From Bacteroidota bacterium (GTDB taxonomy: Bacteria; Bacteroidota; Bacteroidia; Sphingobacteriales; Sphingobacteriaceae): a stretch of DNA of 64,000 bases. Shown here piece after piece: positions 1-8,345 of the stretch. Location of the stretch: contig JAMFRP010000033.1 of NCBI GenBank assembly GCA_026224775.1, positions 1 to 64,000 on the forward strand. The letters run 5' to 3'. The first letter of the stretch is position 1. Each line of letters starts with the position of its first letter. The notes beneath the pieces were generated by a model, which made no database searches, had not been told where the DNA came from, and saw nothing but the letters and a program-made list of their open reading frames with translations. The position numbers and the translations under genes are program-made.

Positions 1-611
1 ACGAATGCCGTACCAAACACACCGGTACTCAACAGCGAAAAGCCCAACTGTCCCGGCAAAATAAAGTCGATTGTTTTATAGGCACGAACAGTTACAGTAG
101 TTTCTTTTAACTCAGCCAATGCAGGTGGCGTATTTTTCGCCATTGCTGAGTTCATTTTAAACAGAATACCGCTTACTAATGAATTCAATATCTTCCCTTT
201 TTCCTGCGAAGCGCTGGTATACTGCACATTCACTGTAAAAGGCGGCAATTGTGGCTTACCCTGTACCGGCGCATAAACAGGCCAGCTGGTAGTATTTTTA
301 GTGATATTAAGTATAGCGTCCAAATGCCCTTTAGCCAGATCCTTATTCATCTGCTCTGCCGATTCATTGGTTACCAAATGGATCACACCCGAGCTTTGCA
401 GCGCTTTATATATTGGGTTATTTACATCGCTGCCTTTAGCCACGCCCAAATCAACAGTTATACCGCCGCCGCCAATAAATCCGAACACCAAAATAAATAT
501 TAGCGGAAATAAAAGTGTAAATATCACCGCCGAAGGGCTGCGCAAAATAGATCGGAAACTGGCTTTAGCAATAGCCAAAGTCGCGTTAAAATTACTGTAT
601 GGTTTGTTCAT
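1..611 (-). CDS. ABC-2 type transporter permease (3' part outside window)
   Basis: This is the first 203 codons of a membrane subunit of an ABC-2 exporter; the rest lies beyond base 1. The reading frame opens at the ATG at 611 on the minus strand (MNKPYSNFNATLAIAKASF). A hydrophobic segment follows at about residues 30-50, ending in a glycine run, then a long extracytoplasmic domain, the usual plan of ABC-2 permeases with a large loop between TM1 and TM2 (YhhJ/DrrB-like). It lies 116 bp downstream of the ATPase gene at 728-1492 on the same strand, so the two probably form one exporter operon. The substrate cannot be read from the sequence. Antisense open frames at 249-717 are shadows of this gene. 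Confidence 0.85.
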   Translation of the reverse strand, partial: MNKPYSNFNATLAIAKASFRSILRSPSAVIFTLLFPLIFILVFGFIGGGGITVDLGVAKGSDVNNPIYKALQSSGVIHLVTNESAEQMNKDLAKGHLDAILNITKNTTSWPVYAPVQGKPQLPPFTVNVQYTSASQEKGKILNSLVSGILFKMNSAMAKNTPPALAELKETTVTVRAYKTIDFILPGQLGFSLLSTGVFGTAF

Positions 612-617
612 TTTTAT

Positions 618-724
618 CAGCCCCACCCAAACCCTCCCCGGAAAGGAGGGCTTTAAAGGAATATTATTATCAGTTATAAAATTTAATATAAAGTCTCCCC
701 TACCGGGGGAGATTTAGAGGGGGC
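618..724. repeat. GC-rich double-hairpin repeat, copy 1
   Basis: Two short GC-rich hairpins lie here, one with arms around 631-650 and one around 692-711, separated by an AT-rich spacer. A copy in inverted orientation lies at 1531-1616 on the other side of the ATPase gene. It sits in the gap between ATPase and permease. Confidence 0.8.
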
Positions 725-727
725 TTT

Positions 728-1492
728 CTACCCTTCTCTCCACTCTTTACCTGTCAAATTAATAAACACGTCTTCCAGGTTGGCCAGCTTCACTTCTTTC
801 TTACGTTCAAAGCCCGTGGCAACTAACTTATCTATAAAATTATCAGGTGTATCAATATCTATAATTCGGCCACCATCAACAAAGGCAACACGATCGCATA
901 GTATTTCGGCTTCATCCATATAATGGGTAGTGATCACAACTGTAGTTCCACTGTCACGGATTTCTTTGATCAGATCCCACAAATTACGGCGTGCCTGCGG
1001 ATCAAGACCTGTAGTCGGCTCGTCCAAAAATATAATACGTGGATCGTTTATTAAGGTAGTAGCGATAGAGAACCGTTGTTTTTGTCCACCGGAAAGTTCT
1101 TTGTATTTAGCTTTGGCTTTATCGGTCAATGCAACCTTTTCCAGCATTTCCATAGGTGTTTTGTTAACACCATATAAGCCCGAGAACAGTTCAATTAATT
1201 CAGAAAGATTTAAATTTGGATAATATCCCGCTGCCTGTAACTGCACGCCAATGCGTTTTTTGATACTGGCGGCATCCTTCTCAATATCAAAGCCATCAAC
1301 AGTAATAGTGCCGGATGTTTTGTCGCGCAGGGTTTCAATAATTTCTAAAGTGGTAGTTTTGCCGGCCCCGTTCGGGCCAAGCAGCCCGAAGATCTCGCCC
1401 TCGTAAACTTCAAAACTAATATCCTTTACAGCATTAAAATCGCCGTAGTTTTTTACCAGGTTATTTACGGTAATAATGGGTTGTTTCGCCAT
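728..1492 (-). CDS. ABC transporter ATP-binding protein
   Basis: This 254-residue ATPase would power the ABC-2 permease encoded just downstream. Walker A is GPNGAGKTT at about residues 38-46, the signature is LSGGQKQR at about 133-140, Walker B is IIFLDEPTTGLD at about 153-164, and the switch His is in TTHYMDEAE near 189. The length and the C-terminal extension after the ATPase core fit the DrrA/CcmA-type group (COG1131). The start ATG at 1492 gives a normal N-terminus (MAKQPIITVNNLVKNYG). The gene is bracketed by inverted copies of a GC-rich repeat. Exporter partner is secure from context; substrate unknown. Confidence 0.93.
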   Translation of the reverse strand: MAKQPIITVNNLVKNYGDFNAVKDISFEVYEGEIFGLLGPNGAGKTTTLEIIETLRDKTSGTITVDGFDIEKDAASIKKRIGVQLQAAGYYPNLNLSELIELFSGLYGVNKTPMEMLEKVALTDKAKAKYKELSGGQKQRFSIATTLINDPRIIFLDEPTTGLDPQARRNLWDLIKEIRDSGTTVVITTHYMDEAEILCDRVAFVDGGRIIDIDTPDNFIDKLVATGFERKKEVKLANLEDVFINLTGKEWREG

Positions 1493-1530
1493 GGCGCAAA
1501 AATGCGATAGATTAATGATATAACCAACAC

Positions 1531-1616
1531 TGCCCCCTCTAAATCTCCCCCGGTAGGGGAGACTTTGACTTTATGCTTATAAAAGCCCTCCCTTCCGGGG
1601 AGGGTTGGGTGGGGCT
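1531..1616. repeat. GC-rich double-hairpin repeat, copy 2 (inverted)
   Basis: This is the reverse-complement relative of the element at 618-724: the same two hairpin cores (CTCCCC..GGGGAG near 1545-1562 and CCCTCCC..GGGAGGG near 1586-1604) with a shorter spacer. Together the copies bracket the ABC ATPase gene. Confidence 0.8.
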
Positions 1617-1702
1617 ACCAGTTAAGCAAAACCGCTGCCACAATGCGAAACAGATTTATTTGCAGATAATTGTAAAAGGTAGTAATCCGTTCCATTGTTC
1701 TA

Positions 1703-1801
1703 TTATTTTACCAGGTGACCCATTGTTGTAAGCAAAGCATGTAGGTGCTCGGCCGCGTTTAATGCTAAATTTATCAGGTGTATTGTGAGTAGCTTTTCCA
1801 T
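1703..1801 (-). CDS. possible 32-aa small protein
   Basis: An ATG-to-stop frame of 32 codons starts at 1801 on the minus strand (MEKLLTIHLINLALNAAEHL...). The product would be one amphipathic or hydrophobic helix with several His residues. It lies in the otherwise empty 1617-1924 stretch between two repeat elements. There is no recognisable family and no clear promoter, so this is only a candidate; chance occurrence is quite possible. Confidence 0.2.
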   Translation of the reverse strand: MEKLLTIHLINLALNAAEHLHALLTTMGHLVK

Positions 1802-1924
1802 AGTGTTTATTGTTTATGATTCAAAAATGCATATACAACGCCCCCTGCGTTAGCCTTAATTGGGGAGGCTTGAAAAACTGTCGGTGAATGGCGGAAATTT
1901 GCCGATGAAAATCTCATCTACCCT

Positions 1925-2011
1925 TGTCATTCTGAGCGGAGCGAAGAATCTATCCGCCAATGCAAAACGTTGAGCAAAGTTCTGAGATTCTTCGCTCTGC
2001 TCAGAATGACA
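1925..2011. repeat. palindromic intergenic repeat (TCATTCTGAG type)
   Basis: An imperfect long palindrome with left arm TGTCATTCTGAGCGGAGCGA and right arm ending CTCTGCTCAGAATGACA. It belongs to the same family as 5073-5158 and 56669-56753. Because it lies between the two units, it could fold as a hairpin in either transcript. Confidence 0.9.
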
Positions 2012-2051
2012 ATTCTTTTTTACATCTTTATATTATTAACACATTAATACC

Positions 2052-2591
2052 ATGAAAAAGCTCCTCCTATACACCACTTGCATCATAACCCTAAGCGCCT
2101 GCCATACCAAAAACACCCAACCTATTACCGATTCCGCAGCCGTTTATACTGTACCTGACGATAAAGCTATTACCCAAGCCGTACACGACACCTATACATC
2201 CCTAACCTTTAAAAAAGGCGACACACCGAATTATGACAGTATCAAAACCCACTTTATCCCCCAAGCACAACTGATCAGTTGCAGGTCAGATACCGCACGG
2301 GTGACTACCATTAACCAGTTTATATATCTGTTTCGCTCATTTGTGGAGGCCGATACCGTTTATGCTTACAGTGAAAAAGAAATCTTTGGAAAAACAGAGC
2401 AATTCGGTAAAATAGCAGAGCGCATAAGCACTTATAAAGCAGTCGTCAACAGCAAAAAAGAAAATATTACAGAAACAGGAGTGAACAGCTTCCAACTCAT
2501 CAAAACGCCAACCGGTTGGAAAGTGTCGAGCATTATTTGGGATGTAGAAAAGAAAGGATTGAAAGTGCCGGGGTATTATTTAGGGAAATGA
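2052..2591 (+). CDS. NTF2-like lipoprotein of unknown function
   Basis: A 179-residue predicted lipoprotein: a hydrophobic signal and a lipobox ending in Cys at about residue 17 (LSAC), so it is probably anchored in an envelope membrane. The mature part resembles SnoaL/NTF2-like fold proteins: a helix with the pattern ITQAVHDTYTS, then strands finishing with GVNSFQLIKTPTGWKVSSIIWD, a typical C-terminal strand pair of this fold. No catalytic residues can be assigned. Start ATG at 2052 is unambiguous because the signal peptide begins there. The next gene begins 35 bp later but is more AT-rich and may not be functionally linked. Confidence 0.75.
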   Translation: MKKLLLYTTCIITLSACHTKNTQPITDSAAVYTVPDDKAITQAVHDTYTSLTFKKGDTPNYDSIKTHFIPQAQLISCRSDTARVTTINQFIYLFRSFVEADTVYAYSEKEIFGKTEQFGKIAERISTYKAVVNSKKENITETGVNSFQLIKTPTGWKVSSIIWDVEKKGLKVPGYYLGK

Positions 2592-2626
2592 AATTAATTA
2601 TTTAAAAGATCATCTTTATAATTGGT

Positions 2627-3265
2627 ATGAGTGGATTAAATATTAGTAAAACTAAAGCGATTGAGATATTAAATCAACGTTTGTCAGATTTGAACAAATA
2701 TGATATTGAAGACAAAGTATGGTGTTCAAGAACATCTCAAGATATTAAAATAATATTTAATGGAATGGATGGAGTTACTCGTTCGCATGAAATTGAGAAA
2801 CTAACTTATGCAATTACAGGTACATGGAAAAATACGGCAAAAGGATATATCAATTCATATATTGACTTTATTAACGATCATTATCAAACCGAAATTCCAA
2901 TAATTCAAGATAATAATTCTCTTATTTTGGTACAAACCAAACAACATTTAACTGAGCAGATTCAACAAAATGCAAATCTTTTAACTCAATTAAATCAAGC
3001 AAAAAACCAAATCAATCAATTCAATAAATTAATTGACGACTATATCAATACAGACAAAGCAAAAGGCAAGGAAATTGAACGTCTAAATGAAAGTATTTGG
3101 CAAATTGAGGGTGTAAACTTGAAGCGATTGTGGCAAGTATTTTCAAATCTTAAATTAAAAGAGCAAATAGCAATACTTACTGCTCTTGGGGCACTTATCG
3201 CATTGGCGTTTTTGTGTGGTCAACATTACACAGAACTACTGAATCAGGCTAAATCAACCAAATAA
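2627..3265 (+). CDS. coiled-coil protein with C-terminal membrane anchor, unknown function
   Basis: I do not recognise this 212-residue protein. Residues 1-95 look like a small globular domain, residues about 100-160 are a Gln/Asn-rich coiled coil (TEQIQQNANLLTQLNQAKN), and residues about 178-196 form a single hydrophobic segment (IAILTALGALIALAFLCG) followed by a short tail. That arrangement suggests a membrane-tethered coiled coil with its N-terminus in the cytoplasm. The gene is noticeably more AT-rich than its neighbours, and it is followed by a repeat-filled gap, which hints at acquisition by transfer. Confidence 0.7.
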   Translation: MSGLNISKTKAIEILNQRLSDLNKYDIEDKVWCSRTSQDIKIIFNGMDGVTRSHEIEKLTYAITGTWKNTAKGYINSYIDFINDHYQTEIPIIQDNNSLILVQTKQHLTEQIQQNANLLTQLNQAKNQINQFNKLIDDYINTDKAKGKEIERLNESIWQIEGVNLKRLWQVFSNLKLKEQIAILTALGALIALAFLCGQHYTELLNQAKSTK

Positions 3266-3290
3266 TTAATCATTCTATTTAATATAACAA

Positions 3291-3635
3291 AAAATGTCAG
3301 GATTAAATCCTATAAGCTAAATATGCCGGGCGTTATTGAGAAAATAGTTTTTTTACTACAAACAGCGCAAAGGCCCGACGGAAAACCGGGCCGGGTGTTG
3401 GCCTTGCGGGCAGAAGGTTTTTTCCGTCTTGACTTTTTGCTTCTTTTGTGTCAAGACAAAAGAAGTAGCCCCCGCGGCAATGAGCGGGACAGAATACTTC
3501 GTTAAAACGAAAATACTTCCAAACCCCACCGCACAACACTTCGAGAGCCTCAGTGTGACACCCGACCGTTTACACGTCTCTGTAAGTCGGGGATTGCCAC
3601 GCTCCACTCGCAATGACGCCTGGATAGAAACAAAA
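3291..3635. repeat. gene-free stretch built of repeat fragments
   Basis: No credible gene was seen here; open frames on both strands are short and overlap each other. The stretch holds a perfect 10-bp stem hairpin (CTTCTTTTGT at 3440-3449 pairing with 3456-3465), a small GC hairpin at 3471-3488, and a solo right arm of the TCATTGCGAG palindrome family at 3589-3617. The palindrome GTCAGGATTAAATCCT occurs at its left end (about 3297) and again inside the terminator at its right end (3640-3655), so the stretch is bracketed by a short direct repeat. Confidence 0.6.
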
Positions 3636-3662
3636 AAAGGTCAGGATTAAATCCTGACCTTT
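3636..3662. terminator. bidirectional terminator hairpin
   Basis: A 12-bp perfect stem (AAAGGTCAGGAT with its complement, loop of 3) has T runs on both sides. On the minus strand it lies 21 bp after the carA stop and is followed by seven T residues, a classical intrinsic terminator. Confidence 0.8.
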
Positions 3663-3682
3663 TCTATATAGCTATGAATCTA

Positions 3683-4783
3683 TTAATTCATCAACTTAAT
3701 AAAGTCATCAAACAAATACCTGCTATCGTGAGGGCCCGGAGATGATTCCGGGTGATATTGTACCGAGAATGCTTTTTTACCTTTTACCCTGATACCTTCA
3801 ATCGACTGGTCGTTTAAGTTCACGTGGGTGATCTCTACTTTGTCCGATGCCCTAACCGCTTCAGGCACTACACCAAAACCGTGGTTTTGTGAAGTAACCT
3901 CGCAATGGTTAATAATGATATTTTTTACCGGGTGGTTTAATCCGCGGTGACCGTTAAACATTTTTCGGGTTGGGATGTCGTTAGCCAAGGCCAATAACTG
4001 GTGACCTAAACATATCCCGAACATTGGTTTGCCTGCTGCTAATATCTCTTTCACGGTATCAATCGCATAAGGCATAGCCGACGGATCGCCGGGGCCGTTT
4101 GAGATGAAATATCCTGATGGTGAAAAATCCTTTTCCATTTCTTCGAAAGATGTTTTTGCCGGGTAAACCTTCGCAAACACATCACGATCATCAAAATTAC
4201 GCAGGATGTTTTTCTTAACACCTAAGTCAAGCACCGCTACACGGTACTTAGCGTTTTCATCACCGAAAGTATAGCTTTCGGTAGTTGAAACCTGTGACGA
4301 CAGCTCCAAACCATCCATTGATGGCACCAGGTCTAACTTAGCTTTTAACTCTTCAATATCAGTAATTTCTGAAGAGATGATCGCGTTCATTGCACCCTTA
4401 TCACGTATATGACGAACCAGCTGACGGGTATCAATATCGCTGATACCTACGATGTTCTGTTGTTGGAAATAATCCTGTATGCTTTCGTTAGCCTGTTTGC
4501 GGCTGTAGTTAATATTGTAATTTTTACAAACCAAGCCGGCAATCTGTATGTGTCCTGATTCAACTTCAGCATCAGCAATACCGTAATTACCGATATGCGC
4601 GTTGGTAGCCACCATTATCTGACCAAAATACGATGGGTCAGTAAAAATTTCCTGGTAGCCGGTCATGCCGGTATTAAAGCATATTTCGCCGGTAGTAGTA
4701 CCAATTTTTCCGGCAGCTTTGCCATAAAACACAGTTCCGTCAGCCAGTAATAATACCGCCGGTAGTTGGGTGAAGTAAGTCAT
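3683..4783 (-). CDS. carA: carbamoyl-phosphate synthase small (glutaminase) subunit
   Basis: CarA hydrolyses glutamine and channels ammonia to CarB for carbamoyl phosphate, the precursor of pyrimidines and arginine. The 366-residue length is normal. The N-terminal CarA-specific domain starts at the first Met (LADGTVFYGKAAG, TGYQEIFTDPSY), and the class I amidotransferase domain carries the triad Cys258 (MFGICLGHQ), His344 and Glu346 (YHPESSPGPHDS). carB is not adjacent; the upstream side is an 818-bp gap. A TACTTTTG -7 box lies 114 bp upstream, giving a leader of about 110 nt. The downstream hairpin at 3636-3662 is its terminator. Confidence 0.98.
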   Translation of the reverse strand: MTYFTQLPAVLLLADGTVFYGKAAGKIGTTTGEICFNTGMTGYQEIFTDPSYFGQIMVATNAHIGNYGIADAEVESGHIQIAGLVCKNYNINYSRKQANESIQDYFQQQNIVGISDIDTRQLVRHIRDKGAMNAIISSEITDIEELKAKLDLVPSMDGLELSSQVSTTESYTFGDENAKYRVAVLDLGVKKNILRNFDDRDVFAKVYPAKTSFEEMEKDFSPSGYFISNGPGDPSAMPYAIDTVKEILAAGKPMFGICLGHQLLALANDIPTRKMFNGHRGLNHPVKNIIINHCEVTSQNHGFGVVPEAVRASDKVEITHVNLNDQSIEGIRVKGKKAFSVQYHPESSPGPHDSRYLFDDFIKLMN

Positions 4784-4818
4784 TTGTTAAAAAAATAGAA
4801 TGATTAATGGGTTGGTTA

Positions 4819-4844
4819 GCCCTTCGACTAAGCTCAGGATGACA
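4819..4844. repeat. solo arm of a palindromic repeat
   Basis: The 26-bp sequence ending CTCAGGATGACA matches one arm of the dispersed palindromes but no partner arm is present next to it. It lies in the carA leader. Confidence 0.5.
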
Positions 4845-4896
4845 AGCCCCTTTTAAGGATGCAGAAATGAAGTAAGAAACTTCTTTTTTCACGCTG

Positions 4897-4904
4897 CAAA
4901 AGTA
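4897..4904 (-). promoter_or_regulatory. carA promoter -7 box
   Basis: TACTTTTG on the minus strand fits the Bacteroidota TAnnTTTG -7 consensus. It lies 114 bp from the carA start, so transcription would begin with a leader of roughly 110 nt. No good -33 TTTG was seen. Confidence 0.5.
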
Positions 4905-4980
4905 TGATTTTATTTTGGGGTTTAAAAGAGTGATTTTGAATTTTATTGTAATTGGATTATCAGAAATTGATGAGGATTTG

Positions 4981-5072
4981 GGCATTGCCTGCGGCCCGGG
5001 CTTTGCACTCATACTACACGAGGCATTAAGCGCGAGGGCCGGTATCCGTTGCAATCCCTAATGCGTGCCCTA
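4981..5072. other. GC-rich island in the carA-panB gap
   Basis: About 90 bp of markedly GC-rich sequence (GCGGCCCGGGC near 4990) stands in an AT-rich gap, directly abutting a palindromic repeat. It has no convincing reading frame and only one copy in this window. It may be a decayed dispersed element. The rest of the gap, 5159-5574, shows nothing beyond T-rich and A-rich runs and a small cluster of GTACC/GGTAC words at 5430-5475. Confidence 0.4.
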
Positions 5073-5158
5073 TGTCATTCTGAGCACAGCGAAGAATCTA
5101 TCGACAGACTCACCATTTTGCAGATTAGCGGATAGATGCTTCGTTCCTCAGCATGACA
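5073..5158. repeat. palindromic intergenic repeat, hybrid arms
   Basis: The left arm (TGTCATTCTGAGCACAGCGA) is of the TCATTCTGAG type, while the right arm ends CTTCGTTCCTCAGCATGACA, closer to the other subfamily. The two arms still pair imperfectly. Confidence 0.8.
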
Positions 5159-5574
5159 AGTTTATTAAGAGTGCACTGTTTCAAAGTGAAACAAAATTCT
5201 GCGAACCTCTGTATTTTTCTTTGTGAACTCTGTGATAAAACAATTCATAAGTATTCCCAAACCACACAAAAGCATACAATTTTCCATCAGAAAATAGCGA
5301 AAAATCAACAAAAATAGGCGTTTTTCAATCGCTTTTCGGTCTAAAACAACCGTTTTTCGCTCAAAATTCACTTCAAAAACAATCTAAAAACCGCTTTTTT
5401 GTCACTGTTTCGGGCGTTTTTGGGGCGAAAAGTGTACCAAATGTACCATGTGTTTCACTTGCACCGTGGTACAGTATGTGCCCGAAAATAAATCCCAAAT
5501 TGAAAATCCGAAACGGCGTAGCCCTCTTGAACACCGTTGAAAACAAACGAAAGTGAAAAATCCGAAATAATTCC

Positions 5575-5582
5575 CACCTTTG
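5575..5582 (+). promoter_or_regulatory. panB promoter -7 box
   Basis: CACCTTTG, one base off TAnnTTTG, ends 19 bp before the panB ATG, a typical distance for this phylum. Confidence 0.45.
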
Positions 5583-5601
5583 CTTCTCATAAACAAACAC
5601 C

Positions 5602-6417
5602 ATGTCTGTACACAAAGAAGTTAAGCGCATCACCACACATATACTACAGGAGATGAGGAACAGCGGCGAGAAGATTGCCATGCTTACCGCTTATGATTAT
5701 TCGATGGCTACTATTGTTGATGATGCCGGTATGGATATCATCCTTGTTGGCGATTCAGCCTCAAACGTAATGGCTGGGCACGAAACTACCCTGCCTATCA
5801 CGCTCGATCAAATGATCTATCATGCTTCGTCGGTTGTTCGTGCGGTAAAACGTGCCTTGGTAATAGTCGATTTACCTTTTGGCACTTACCAGGGAAATTC
5901 AAAAGAAGCATTAAACTCCGCCATCCGCATCATGAAAGAATCCGGCGCACATGGTGTAAAAATAGAAGGCGGCGTTGAAATAGCCGAATCCGTTAGTCGC
6001 ATTTTAACCGCGGGTATACCGGTAATGGGGCACTTAGGGTTAACACCGCAATCTATCTATAAATTTGGCACCTATACCGTTCGTGCCAAGCACGAAGCAG
6101 AGGCGCAGAAACTTAAAGAAGACGCGTTAAAACTACAAGAGCTAGGCTGTTTCGGAATAGTACTAGAGAAAATTCCTGCTAAACTTGCTGCCGAAGTAAC
6201 AGACATGATTAACATCCCAACAATAGGCATAGGCGCAGGCCAGGCCTGTAGCGGCCAGGTTTTAGTTATTCATGATATGCTGGGCATCAACAAAGGTTTC
6301 AAACCCCGTTTCCTTCGCCAATATGCCGATTTATACGACATAATGAACGGCGCTATCAAAAACTATGTAAGCGACGTGAAAGCCAAAAGCTTTCCAAACG
6401 AAAAAGAGCAATATTAG
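5602..6417 (+). CDS. panB: 3-methyl-2-oxobutanoate hydroxymethyltransferase
   Basis: PanB transfers a hydroxymethyl group from methylene-tetrahydrofolate to alpha-ketoisovalerate, making ketopantoate for pantothenate and CoA. The 271-residue protein shows the TIM-barrel motifs of the family: metal-binding Asp in VGDSASNVMAGHETTLP, PFGTYQ, GVKIEGG, GHLGLTPQS and the late catalytic Glu in VLEKIPA, followed by the GIGAGQACSGQVLV loop. Met 5602 (MSVHKEVKRITT) is the natural start, after a near-consensus -7 box. It appears to be transcribed alone; the next gene follows after an 79-bp gap holding repeats. Panthothenate partners panC and panD are not nearby. Confidence 0.98.
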   Translation: MSVHKEVKRITTHILQEMRNSGEKIAMLTAYDYSMATIVDDAGMDIILVGDSASNVMAGHETTLPITLDQMIYHASSVVRAVKRALVIVDLPFGTYQGNSKEALNSAIRIMKESGAHGVKIEGGVEIAESVSRILTAGIPVMGHLGLTPQSIYKFGTYTVRAKHEAEAQKLKEDALKLQELGCFGIVLEKIPAKLAAEVTDMINIPTIGIGAGQACSGQVLVIHDMLGINKGFKPRFLRQYADLYDIMNGAIKNYVSDVKAKSFPNEKEQY

Positions 6418-6491
6418 CCCCCCAGCCCCCTGAAGGGGGAGTATTATAACTTCCGGACTTTCGGTCTTACCGACTTCCGGACTTTCAGACT
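6418..6491. repeat. GC hairpin plus 24-bp-period direct repeat
   Basis: A CCCCCTGAAGGGGG hairpin immediately follows the panB stop. Then the 19-mer ACTTCCGGACTTTCGGTCT (6449-6467) recurs with two changes at 6473-6491. The hairpin could end panB transcription, though no T run follows. Confidence 0.65.
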
Positions 6492-6496
6492 AAAAA

Positions 6497-7219
6497 ATGG
6501 CCAGAACCGAATTTAAATACACCAACTACGATATTACCGACGACGATGTGCTGTATGAGGACAATCACCTCATCGCCATCAACAAACGCGCGGGCGATAT
6601 TGTACAGGTTGATGATACCGGCGATGAGTCGTTAGATGATAAGGTAAAAAAGTATATCGCCAAAAAATACAACAAACCTAATGGTGCGTTTTTGGGTGTA
6701 GTGCATAGATTAGACAGACCGGTAAGTGGCGTAATCCTCTTCGCCAAAACCAGCAAGGCACTGGAGCGCATCAACCAGATGTTTAAAAGTCGCGAAATGC
6801 ATAAAACCTATTATGCAGTGGTGCGCAACAGGCCAAATCCTATCGCTGGTAACCTGGTACATTACCTTATCAAGAACCCACAAAAAAACGTAACCAAAGC
6901 CCACGACCGTGAGGTAGCCGGCAGCCAGCGCTCCGAACTAAACTATAAACTGGTTGGCGAACTAAACGGCTACTATTTAATAGAGGTTGATCCAATCACT
7001 GGTCGCCCGCATCAAATACGGGTACAGCTATCAACCCTCGGCTGCCCTATAGTAGGCGATAATAAATATGGTTACCCTCGCGGCAGTTTACGCAAAAGCA
7101 TTTGCCTGCATGCGCGTCGCCTGCAATTCATCCACCCCATAAAAAAAGAACCAATATTGATTACTGCGCCAGTACCACAGGATGGTTTTTGGGAGAAATT
7201 TGAAGGGATGATGGGGTAA
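6497..7219 (+). CDS. RluA-family pseudouridine synthase
   Basis: This 240-residue enzyme should convert uridine to pseudouridine in rRNA or tRNA. The catalytic Asp is D73 in the hallmark motif HRLDRPVSG (residues 70-78), with ILFAKTSKAL next and the motif GRPHQIRVQLSTLGCPIVGD near 175-195. There is no N-terminal S4 domain, since the barrel begins at once with DDVLYEDNHLIAINK. That build resembles RluA/TruC-like rather than RluB-type enzymes; the exact target base cannot be told. Start ATG at 6497 follows the repeat region closely. Confidence 0.93.
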   Translation: MARTEFKYTNYDITDDDVLYEDNHLIAINKRAGDIVQVDDTGDESLDDKVKKYIAKKYNKPNGAFLGVVHRLDRPVSGVILFAKTSKALERINQMFKSREMHKTYYAVVRNRPNPIAGNLVHYLIKNPQKNVTKAHDREVAGSQRSELNYKLVGELNGYYLIEVDPITGRPHQIRVQLSTLGCPIVGDNKYGYPRGSLRKSICLHARRLQFIHPIKKEPILITAPVPQDGFWEKFEGMMG

Positions 7220-7234
7220 TATTTATTCCCCCCT

Positions 7235-7329
7235 GTCATTGCGAGGTACGAAGCAATCTCTATGCTATGCAGAGAAAACCACCAAGTCCGACCTGCGTAT
7301 GTAGAGATTGCTTCGTTCCTCGCAATGAC
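7235..7329. repeat. palindromic intergenic repeat (TCATTGCGAGG type)
   Basis: Arms 7235-7261 and 7303-7329 are complementary over 27 bp with one mismatch; the central loop is about 41 bp. It sits between convergent genes. Confidence 0.95.
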
Positions 7330-7331
7330 GC

Positions 7332-8321
7332 TTATAGATTTTTAACCTTTTCCCAAATCCGCTCATCAACCAAAACACCATCAGCTAAACTTTTCTCACG
7401 GGTCTTCAACGTATTCTCTCCGGGATAAGAAATAGAACCACCTTTCTTTTCAGGTCTACTGCTTTTAGTATAGCTGATAATTCCCTCAATAATATTAGCT
7501 GTATAATCATTATCCTGCGGCTTTATGCAGATAAATACCTGCGATACACCACTCTCCGTTTCATTTTGAGTGATGTTAGCGGTAGAATTTCCCTGGCTTA
7601 ATATACTTGCCAGCAAATCAAGCACCAGCGACAACCCCGATCCCTTCCAAAAACCAACCGGCAATAATCTTTTTGATTCCAAAATAGTTGTAGCATCGGT
7701 ACTTAAATTCCCATCAGCGTCATAACCTCCCGGCAATGGTAAAGCCTCGCCATTCATTTTATATTGTTGTAGTTTACCTACCGAATATTGGGAAATAGCC
7801 ATATCCAACACCACATTTCCCCCGGCACGCGGTACTGCTATAACCAGCGGATTATTCCCTAAACGTGGGTCTATCCCACCCCAGGGCGGCAAATTAGCAA
7901 TGGTGTTGGTAAAGCAAATACCAATAAATCCGGCATCGGCGGCTTGCCAGCCGTATGTTCCGGCACGCATCCAATGGTTGGTGTTTTTTACCGCTACGCA
8001 TCCAATTCCGTTTGTTTTTGCCAGCTCAATAGCACGGTTCATGCAAAAGCGGGCATTTAATATACCAGGGCCTAAATTACCATCCCATTGCTCTATCGCG
8101 CCAAAACCGCCTGCTTTTGTTGCTTCGGCATCCGGCTTAACCAAACCCTGTTTTACAAAATCAACAAACACCGGAAAACGGTTTAAACCATGCGTATACA
8201 CACCGTCTCTGCTATTCTCGGCAAAAACTGTAGCGCATTGTTCGGCTTTATCTTCGGTAAAATTAAGGTTGAGTAATATCCTTTTAAATTCGGATTGGAG
8301 TTTTGCAAAGGGTATGCGCAT
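7332..8321 (-). CDS. dlgD: 3-dehydro-L-gulonate 2-dehydrogenase-like (YiaK/DlgD) oxidoreductase
   Basis: A 329-residue member of the Ldh2/malate-lactate dehydrogenase family (non-Rossmann NAD(P)H enzymes). It matches the E. coli YiaK pattern closely: DGVYTHGLNRFP with the catalytic His near residue 44, IEQWDGNLGPG, NTNHWMRAGTYGWQAAD, GICFTNTIANLPPWGG, GNNPLVIAVPR and LLPVGFWKGSGLSLVLDLLAS. YiaK reduces 2,3-diketo-L-gulonate or oxidises dehydro-L-gulonate. No other ulosonic-acid or ascorbate genes are near, so the physiological substrate is inferred only from similarity. Start ATG at 8321 follows a TAGCTTTG -7 box at 8346-8353. Confidence 0.88.
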   Translation of the reverse strand: MRIPFAKLQSEFKRILLNLNFTEDKAEQCATVFAENSRDGVYTHGLNRFPVFVDFVKQGLVKPDAEATKAGGFGAIEQWDGNLGPGILNARFCMNRAIELAKTNGIGCVAVKNTNHWMRAGTYGWQAADAGFIGICFTNTIANLPPWGGIDPRLGNNPLVIAVPRAGGNVVLDMAISQYSVGKLQQYKMNGEALPLPGGYDADGNLSTDATTILESKRLLPVGFWKGSGLSLVLDLLASILSQGNSTANITQNETESGVSQVFICIKPQDNDYTANIIEGIISYTKSSRPEKKGGSISYPGENTLKTREKSLADGVLVDERIWEKVKNL

Positions 8322-8345
8322 ATTATATATTTTTTAATATAAACG

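Noticed and set aside
249..717. Two plus-strand open frames opposite the ABC permease
   Set aside because: The minus-strand frame here is a continuous ABC-2 permease, so these are antisense shadows.
3323..3650. Four short open frames in the stretch before the carA terminator
   Set aside because: They overlap each other on both strands and lie over hairpins and a repeat arm, so they look accidental.
5165..5681. Several minus-strand open frames in the carA-panB gap
   Set aside because: They are overlapping low-complexity frames rich in Phe/Arg/Cys, run into panB, and show no promoter or family.
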